NCBI GenBank assembly: GCA_024666565.1 | Contig: CP088295.1 | Location: 248,001-312,000 of the forward strand | DNA from: Svornostia abyssi | GTDB taxonomy: Bacteria > Actinomycetota > Thermoleophilia > Solirubrobacterales > Solirubrobacteraceae | Reading direction: 5' to 3' | DNA: 64,000 nucleotides | Shown here: positions 60,701 to 64,000 of the stretch, one piece after another | How the letters are laid out: each line of letters starts with the position of its first letter | Position numbering within the stretch: position 1 is the stretch's first letter | The notes under the pieces: generated by a model | Databases searched by the model: none | Seen by the model: the letters and a program-made list of their open reading frames with translations, nothing else | Told to the model about the DNA's origin: nothing | Program-made: the position numbers and the translations under genes

Positions 60701-61173
60701 GCGTCACCGGCCCGGCGGGAACGCGGGTCCAGCTCACCGAACGGTCGTCGGCTGGCGAGCGACCGCTGAAGACGGTGGGCCGCGGCAGCGGCGTGCTGCG
60801 GTTCTCCTCGCCGCCCGGGCCCGCCGGGCTGCGCACGATCGTCGCGACGCCGGTCGGCGACCCGAGCCCGGCGAACGCGCCGAAGACCGTGGCGCGCTAC
60901 CGCACCGCCGCGACCTGGCGGCCGGCCGCCCCGGCGCGCGCGACGATCAGCGGGGCCCGGGTGAGCTGGCCCGGCGTGACCGGCGCCAAGCGTTATCTCG
61001 TGCGGGCCACGCTGGCCAACGGGCGCACCGTCGCGCGGACGACGACGCGCACCTCACTGAAGGTGCCGGGGGCCGGCAGGAGCAACGGTGTCCGCAGCGC
61101 GACGGTGATCACCATCGACCGCTACCAGCGGACGAGCGTCACCCGGCGGGCGAAGGTGCGCGCGAAGCGCTGA
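57742..61173 (+). CDS. Very large exported multidomain protein of unknown function
   Basis: A 1143-residue product with signal peptide (MSTSRALLAVALVALATALAPAPASAA). About 80-430: sialidase/BNR-like beta-propeller (SSDGGTTWTGPG Asp-box, RIAVITSAFTGGTLV). About 450-860: long beta-rich region of amphipathic strands with lipid-binding look (VKIILRGSAIGEIELADLKLNVQL, ASATLRAEMG..). About 900-1143: FnIII-like domains and Arg/Lys-rich tail. Four Cys are scattered. GTG 57742 follows TAGGGT (57727-57732) by 9 nt. Family not recognised; cell-surface or secreted role inferred. Its end overlaps the convergent small gene by 35 bases. Confidence 0.8.
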   Translation: MSTSRALLAVALVALATALAPAPASAATVLPDRATLALPHADEPAQLPATAAQRRPRALTTPGYTPPRRVPRTRAPTPPAPVSIGTGQWPDIHVDAAGTSHIVWNEDQIGETPDVTHYCRLPRGAKGCDNPNPTPMPISVPYASDDAGPKITQIGSQLVVLSHRYPSIVRHPDGQDRDRTTYAWTSSDGGTTWTGPGIVGTVIPSGDATLTGGANPRIAVITSAFTGGTLVQVLDAGNFTSKSAVLSTSTDLYEGAVAPEGDGIVAAFSEAVGPITLRRWSGAGDVTDPATWSSTQVPGELPRLAGGPAGTFLLSREGAWNVRNVTGGTAGAPTVISPRDVAQTRAFAQDPSGGLHAAFSTGASPQKITLASAGPSGFWRGYEAAAANAIDELELGAAADGGGVLVHRRDPTGTFSGEIAATAFGTLAPTGQPGAGGLAGTGIPGGFAGCLEAGFADVKLAPLAGCLLESTDPAFPGAFVSSGEVEFLGLILRPVGDTKIVFDPRKRTLNTTGRVKIILRGSAIGEIELADLKLNVQLGSNAGQSLFKGVKLPKGANIKGFPIDADFDIKIAGNGVNIPVSLKLPKALGGISASATLRAEMGRGAVLQSFAFSVGRIPLGPLEIEALNVSYDGTANRWSGTAGLKLPLGALKLSVSFVDGRFDRGEVDLRFPRPGITVFPKVYFLGVTGAFSPDPLSVSVGASFGAIYTPPPADVFAVELDGRLTLSVVNGGAQFKFDGVERIFNIQVGTGTALATTDGYASIRGEFGIDLEVVALDGSASFWVDGPSAQFAGTFDTNTRVFGIPITGAKGTLSTKGVAGCIRVPVPAPPDTFAPGYAGVGYKWGGPGELIFGDTCDMSAYQVPRPAGRAAQAGGPQSFSLAGGVKTANVLVRGESAAPLVDVIAPDGRRITPLGYKAPGGDPVVSAVPTGKATVVVLTKPPAGTWQIVPRDGSPPVTGLAISRDVDPIRVTGKVERWTSGRVLRYRVTGPAGTRVQLTERSSAGERPLKTVGRGSGVLRFSSPPGPAGLRTIVATPVGDPSPANAPKTVARYRTAATWRPAAPARATISGARVSWPGVTGAKRYLVRATLANGRTVARTTTRTSLKVPGAGRSNGVRSATVITIDRYQRTSVTRRAKVRAKR

Positions 61174-61324
61174 CGTCGCGGGCGGCGTCCCAGGCGGCGA
61201 ACTGCCCCTCGGGCGTGGCGAGCCAGTCCTGGAGGTCGCGCTCGAAGCGGTACCAGCGGCGCGCGCGCACCCCGGTGCGGGGGAAGTCGGCGCGCTCTTC
61301 GTCGGGGAGCCGGGACAGATCCAT
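61139..61324 (-). CDS. Small (61-aa) soluble protein under a candidate iron box
   Basis: Sequence MDLSRLPDEERADFPRTGVRARRWYRFERDLQDWLATPEGQFAAWDAARDVSAS plus a short tail; acidic/basic, probably helical, with several Trp/Phe. No family recognised. The TTAGG-N4-CCTAA site (61328-61341) begins 4 bases upstream of the start, and TAGGGT within it (complement of 61334-61339) can act as -10 for a leaderless transcript. Position and promoter support a real gene, but length and overlap with the preceding gene leave doubt. Confidence 0.55.
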   Translation of the reverse strand: MDLSRLPDEERADFPRTGVRARRWYRFERDLQDWLATPEGQFAAWDAARDVSASRAPSPAG

Positions 61325-61327
61325 GGC

Positions 61328-61341
61328 TTAGGTCACCCTAA
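61328..61341. promoter_or_regulatory. Candidate iron box between the 61-aa gene and cupin
   Basis: TTAGG-TCAC-CCTAA, matching TTAGG-N4-CCTAA exactly and 14 of 19 positions of the DtxR/IdeR consensus when extended. It abuts the 61-aa gene start and lies 57 bp before the cupin start, so it could serve either or both. Confidence 0.65.
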
Positions 61342-61398
61342 CACAGACACCCCGCGTCGGGAATGACGACGCCCCGGGCGAGTAGGTTGCGATGTGCG

Positions 61399-61878
61399 AT
61401 GCCAGAGCCCGATGTCCTCGATTTCGGCGGCGAGGTGCTCACCGTCATCCGCTCGTCCGCCGACGAGCTCGTCTTCGACGCCACGTGGGCGCCCGGTACC
61501 TCCGCGCCCCCGCCGCATCTGCACCCACGCCAGGAAGAGCACTTCGAGGTGCTGGACGGCGAGCTGACCGTCGACCTCGACGGCAGCGTCCGGGTCCTCA
61601 GCGCGGGCGACACCCTGCGCATCCCGCCCGGGACGCGCCACCGGATGTGGAACCCGAGCACCGCGCCGGCGCGTGCCACGTGGACGACGACCCCGGCACT
61701 GCGCACGCTCGAGTTGTTTCGCGCGCTCGCGGAGCTCGGCGGGCGGCGGTCGAACCCGGCCGCGGCGGCAGCGGTCGTCATGCGTTTCCGCGACGAGTTC
61801 CGCCTCGCGCTCCCAGGACCGGCCGAGCCGATCGCCGTGCACGCCCTCGGCAGCATCGGGCGCCTGCTGGGGCACTGA
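61399..61878 (+). CDS. Cupin-domain protein
   Basis: A 159-residue cupin with metal motif PPPHLHPRQEEHFEVLDG (His40, His42, Glu46 or Glu47) and second motif PPGTRHRMWNPS (His81), plus a helical C-terminal extension (AALAELGGRRSNPAAAAAVVMRF analogue). It resembles cupins often annotated as mannose-6-phosphate isomerase-like or quercetin dioxygenase-like, without known substrate. TAGGTT (61383-61388) ends 10 nt before ATG 61399. It lies between the 61-aa gene and a diguanylate cyclase. Confidence 0.82.
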   Translation: MPEPDVLDFGGEVLTVIRSSADELVFDATWAPGTSAPPPHLHPRQEEHFEVLDGELTVDLDGSVRVLSAGDTLRIPPGTRHRMWNPSTAPARATWTTTPALRTLELFRALAELGGRRSNPAAAAAVVMRFRDEFRLALPGPAEPIAVHALGSIGRLLGH

Positions 61879-61948
61879 CCACACAATTCCCCGGAAGTGG
61901 GGATGTCGCGGTACGGTTGTGCGAGACGATCTGTATCACCCCGATCGC

Positions 61949-62848
61949 ATGGCGTCCCATCTCACCACCGGCAGCAGCCTGTTCGAGCACGCCCTGCTCG
62001 ACGCGCTGTTCGACGATGCCCCCGTCGGTCTCGGCGTCTTCGACCTCGAGCTGCGCCACGTGCGCGCCAACGCGACCCTCGCGCAGATGAACGGGCTGCC
62101 GGCCGAGCAGCTCATCGGCCGCACCCCCGCCGAGCTGCACGGGGAGCTGGGCGCCGAGGCCGAAGTGCTGTACCGCCAGGTCCTCGACTCCGGCGTGCCG
62201 CTCACCGGCATCGAGATCTCGGGCGCGACCGGGGCGGCGCCCGGAGACCCGCGGCACTGGAGCCTGCACTTCTTCCCCATCAAGGTCGAGGGAACGACGG
62301 CCGGGCTCTGCGTCCTGGTCATGGACATCACCGAGCGGCGGATGCTCGAGGAGCAGCTCACGCACCGCGCGTTCCACGACGACCTCACGGGGCTGCCGAA
62401 CCGGACGTGCGTGAGCGAGCAGCTGACCCGCCTGCTCTCGCGCCGAGCCCCTGCGCCACAGCTCGGCGTGATGTTCGTCGACGTCGACAACTTCAAGGAC
62501 GTCAACGACCTCCACGGCCATGCGGCCGGCGATGCGGTCCTGCAGTGCGTCGCGCAGCGGCTGCCGCAGGTGGTGCGCCCGTCGGACGTCGCGGGGCGGT
62601 GGGGCGGCGACGAGTTCGTCCTGCTCGTCGACGACGTCACCGAGGACCAGGTGCTGGCGCTGGCCGAGCGCGTGAACCGGATCATGACCCCGTCCGTCCG
62701 GGTCGGCGACGCCATGATCCAGCCGAGCGTGTCGGTGGGCGCAACCGTCGCCTGCGCCGGCGAGCCCGCCGCAGGCGTGCTCGACCGCGCCGACGCGGCG
62801 ATGTACGCGCGCAAGCGCGCCCGGTCAGGCGACGGCCGCACGGCCTGA
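61949..62848 (+). CDS. PAS-GGDEF diguanylate cyclase
   Basis: A 299-residue cytosolic cyclic-di-GMP synthase: PAS domain (about 12-130; LFDDAPVGLGVFDLELRHVRAN, then PAS-PAC end VLVMDITERRMLEEQL) and GGDEF domain (about 140-290). The catalytic GGDEF is intact at 219-223 in GRWGGDEFVLLVDD, and the inhibitory I-site RxxD is present as RPSD (210-213), five residues upstream, so the enzyme is probably active and product-inhibited. ATG 61949 is chosen by the PAS alignment; GTG 61919 is possible. No EAL partner is nearby. Confidence 0.92.
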   Translation: MASHLTTGSSLFEHALLDALFDDAPVGLGVFDLELRHVRANATLAQMNGLPAEQLIGRTPAELHGELGAEAEVLYRQVLDSGVPLTGIEISGATGAAPGDPRHWSLHFFPIKVEGTTAGLCVLVMDITERRMLEEQLTHRAFHDDLTGLPNRTCVSEQLTRLLSRRAPAPQLGVMFVDVDNFKDVNDLHGHAAGDAVLQCVAQRLPQVVRPSDVAGRWGGDEFVLLVDDVTEDQVLALAERVNRIMTPSVRVGDAMIQPSVSVGATVACAGEPAAGVLDRADAAMYARKRARSGDGRTA

Positions 62849-62877
62849 CGGCAGCGCAGCGGTAGCCTCGGTCCCTC

Positions 62878-64000
62878 GTGGCCGTCAGCGAGCGCACCGA
62901 CCCGTGGCAGAAGCTCCTCGACGCCGGGGAGGCCGACGGTCGGCTGGTACGCCGCGCCTACGAGGGCGCACGGCGCGCGGTGACGGCGGAGATCCCCGCC
63001 GACCTGCATCCCGACGTGCGCGCGGCGCTCGGCCGGGCCGGGATCGACGCGCTCTACGTCCACCAGGCCGACGCGCTGCAGGCCGCGTTCGCCGGGCCGA
63101 CCATCATCACCACCGGCACCGCGTCGGGGAAGTCCCTGTGCTTCAACCTGCCGACGCTCGACGTGCTGTGCGGCGACCCGCACGCCCGCGCGCTGTACCT
63201 GTATCCGACGAAGGCCCTCGCGCAGGACCAGGCCCGTGCGCTGCACGCCCTCGGTCTGCACCAGCAGATCCGGCCGTCGATCTACGACGGTGACACGCCG
63301 CGCGAGCAGCGCACGGCGATCCGCCGCAAGAGCAACCTCATCCTCACGAACCCGGACATGCTGCACGTCGGGATCCTGCCCAACCACCGCGCGTGGGGCG
63401 ACGTGTTCGCGAACCTCGCGGTCGTCGTCGTCGACGAGGCGCACGTGTACCGCGGCGTGTTCGGCTCGCATGTGGCGAACGTGCTGCGCCGCCTGCGCCG
63501 CGTGGCCGGCGCGTACGGCACCGAGCCGCGGTTCCTCCTGGCGAGTGCCACGATCGGCAACCCGGTCGAGCTCGCCGAGCGGCTCACGGGGATCGACGAC
63601 TTCGCGCTCGTCGATCAGGACGGCAGCGCCCACGCGCCCCGGCACATCGCGATGTGGAACCCGCCGCTGGAGGACGAGGCGCTGGGCCTCCGCCGCAGTG
63701 CGCTGGCGGAGACCGCAGATCTGCTCGCCGAGCTCGTGGCGAGCGGCGCGCGGACGATCTGCTTCATCAAGTCGCGCAAGGCGGTGGAGCTCACGGCGCG
63801 GCTCGTGTCGATGAAGCTGCGCGACACCGACCCGCACCTCGCCGACAAGGTCGCGCCGTACCGCGCCGGGTTCACCCCCCAGCAGCGCCGGGAGCTCGAG
63901 GCGCGGCTCGTCAGCGGCGACCTGCGCGCGGTCATCACCACCGACGCGCTGGAGCTGGGCATCGACATCGGCGCGCTCGACGCGGCGGTCGTCACGACGT
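62878..64000 (+). CDS. DEAD/DEAH-box helicase of the COG1205 (YprA/Hrq1) type, 3' truncated by window end
   Basis: The first 374 codons are visible. Motif I is TGTASGKSLCFNLP, motif II DEAH in VVVVDEAHVYRG, motif III SATIGNP, and helicase C-terminal motifs begin at FIKSRKAVELTARLVS and TTDALELGIDIGALDA. This matches the SF2 group of YprA/Hrq1-like helicases involved in DNA repair; many members carry a C-terminal zinc domain, outside the window. GTG 62878 follows TAGCCT (62863-62868) by 9 nt. Strand, start and family are clear; full length is unknown. Confidence 0.92.
   Translation, partial: MAVSERTDPWQKLLDAGEADGRLVRRAYEGARRAVTAEIPADLHPDVRAALGRAGIDALYVHQADALQAAFAGPTIITTGTASGKSLCFNLPTLDVLCGDPHARALYLYPTKALAQDQARALHALGLHQQIRPSIYDGDTPREQRTAIRRKSNLILTNPDMLHVGILPNHRAWGDVFANLAVVVVDEAHVYRGVFGSHVANVLRRLRRVAGAYGTEPRFLLASATIGNPVELAERLTGIDDFALVDQDGSAHAPRHIAMWNPPLEDEALGLRRSALAETADLLAELVASGARTICFIKSRKAVELTARLVSMKLRDTDPHLADKVAPYRAGFTPQQRRELEARLVSGDLRAVITTDALELGIDIGALDAAVVTT

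Overview
The window reads as chromosomal DNA of a very GC-rich actinobacterium, most likely of the Solirubrobacterales/Thermoleophilia type. The reasons are high GC at third codon positions, an export segment of the SYANV..ALGG kind on two unrelated secreted proteins, the large set of exported beta-rich proteins with Arg/Lys-rich tails, soluble chemoreceptors with repeated HAMP-like modules, and many apparently leaderless genes (a TANNNT hexamer 6-10 nt before the start codon and no Shine-Dalgarno). No mobile element, CRISPR array, tRNA or rRNA was seen. The taxonomic placement is inference from these traits.

Layout. 1-1.7 kb: sulfate activation (end of cysD, cysN). 1.8-6.2 kb: C1q-like exported protein, CorC/TlyC-type membrane protein, biotin-dependent acyl-CoA carboxylase alpha chain, GNAT enzyme. 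6.2-12.6 kb: two tandem cytochrome P450s on the minus strand, VOC, MBL and HAD enzymes, a LuxR-type regulator divergent from a cupin. 12.6-17.9 kb: DUF1254 protein, sulfatase, sucCD with a strong terminator. 18-25.9 kb: orphan soluble chemoreceptor, DUF2294, old-yellow-enzyme homologue, collagen-like exported protein, a 12+ TM membrane protein divergent from a MerR regulator, TetR. 26-33.3 kb: MocR-like aminotransferase, TetR/DUF4260 operon with a clear double operator, DtxR-type metalloregulator divergent from an SDR plus LigC-like DNA ligase, a MerR-GyrI-VOC fusion, a DHH phosphoesterase. 33.4-39.7 kb: a frameshifted secreted metalloprotease, a frameshifted MpaB-type oxygenase, glycerate kinase, gpsA, SDR.

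39.7-47.9 kb is a coherent haem/iron acquisition locus: three HtaA-domain exported haem-binding proteins, a complete haem ABC importer (hmuT-hmuU-hmuV), a HugZ-like PPOX/DUF2470 protein that probably handles imported haem, and a TetR regulator. 47.9-51.5 kb: HAD phosphatase coupled to a LAL-type LuxR regulator. 51.6-61.3 kb: a run of exported proteins (propeller-like, small, gingipain-like C25 protease, 1143-aa multidomain protein) interrupted by a ferritin-like gene divergent from a Fur-family gene. 61.4-64 kb: cupin, PAS-GGDEF cyclase, and the start of a COG1205-type helicase.

Cross-cutting signals. A motif TTAGG-N4-CCTAA, resembling the left 14 bp of the DtxR/IdeR box, lies in front of htaA1, the htaA3-hmuTUV operon, fur and a 61-aa gene, so the haem locus, the ferritin-like/Fur pair and possibly the DtxR regulator appear to form one iron regulon. 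Second, five or six single-base frameshifts are concentrated between 31.9 and 46.7 kb, all in G/C runs and several in the same GCC(C/G)GGC context; this pattern looks more like assembly or base-calling error than gene decay, and the affected genes should be treated as probably intact.
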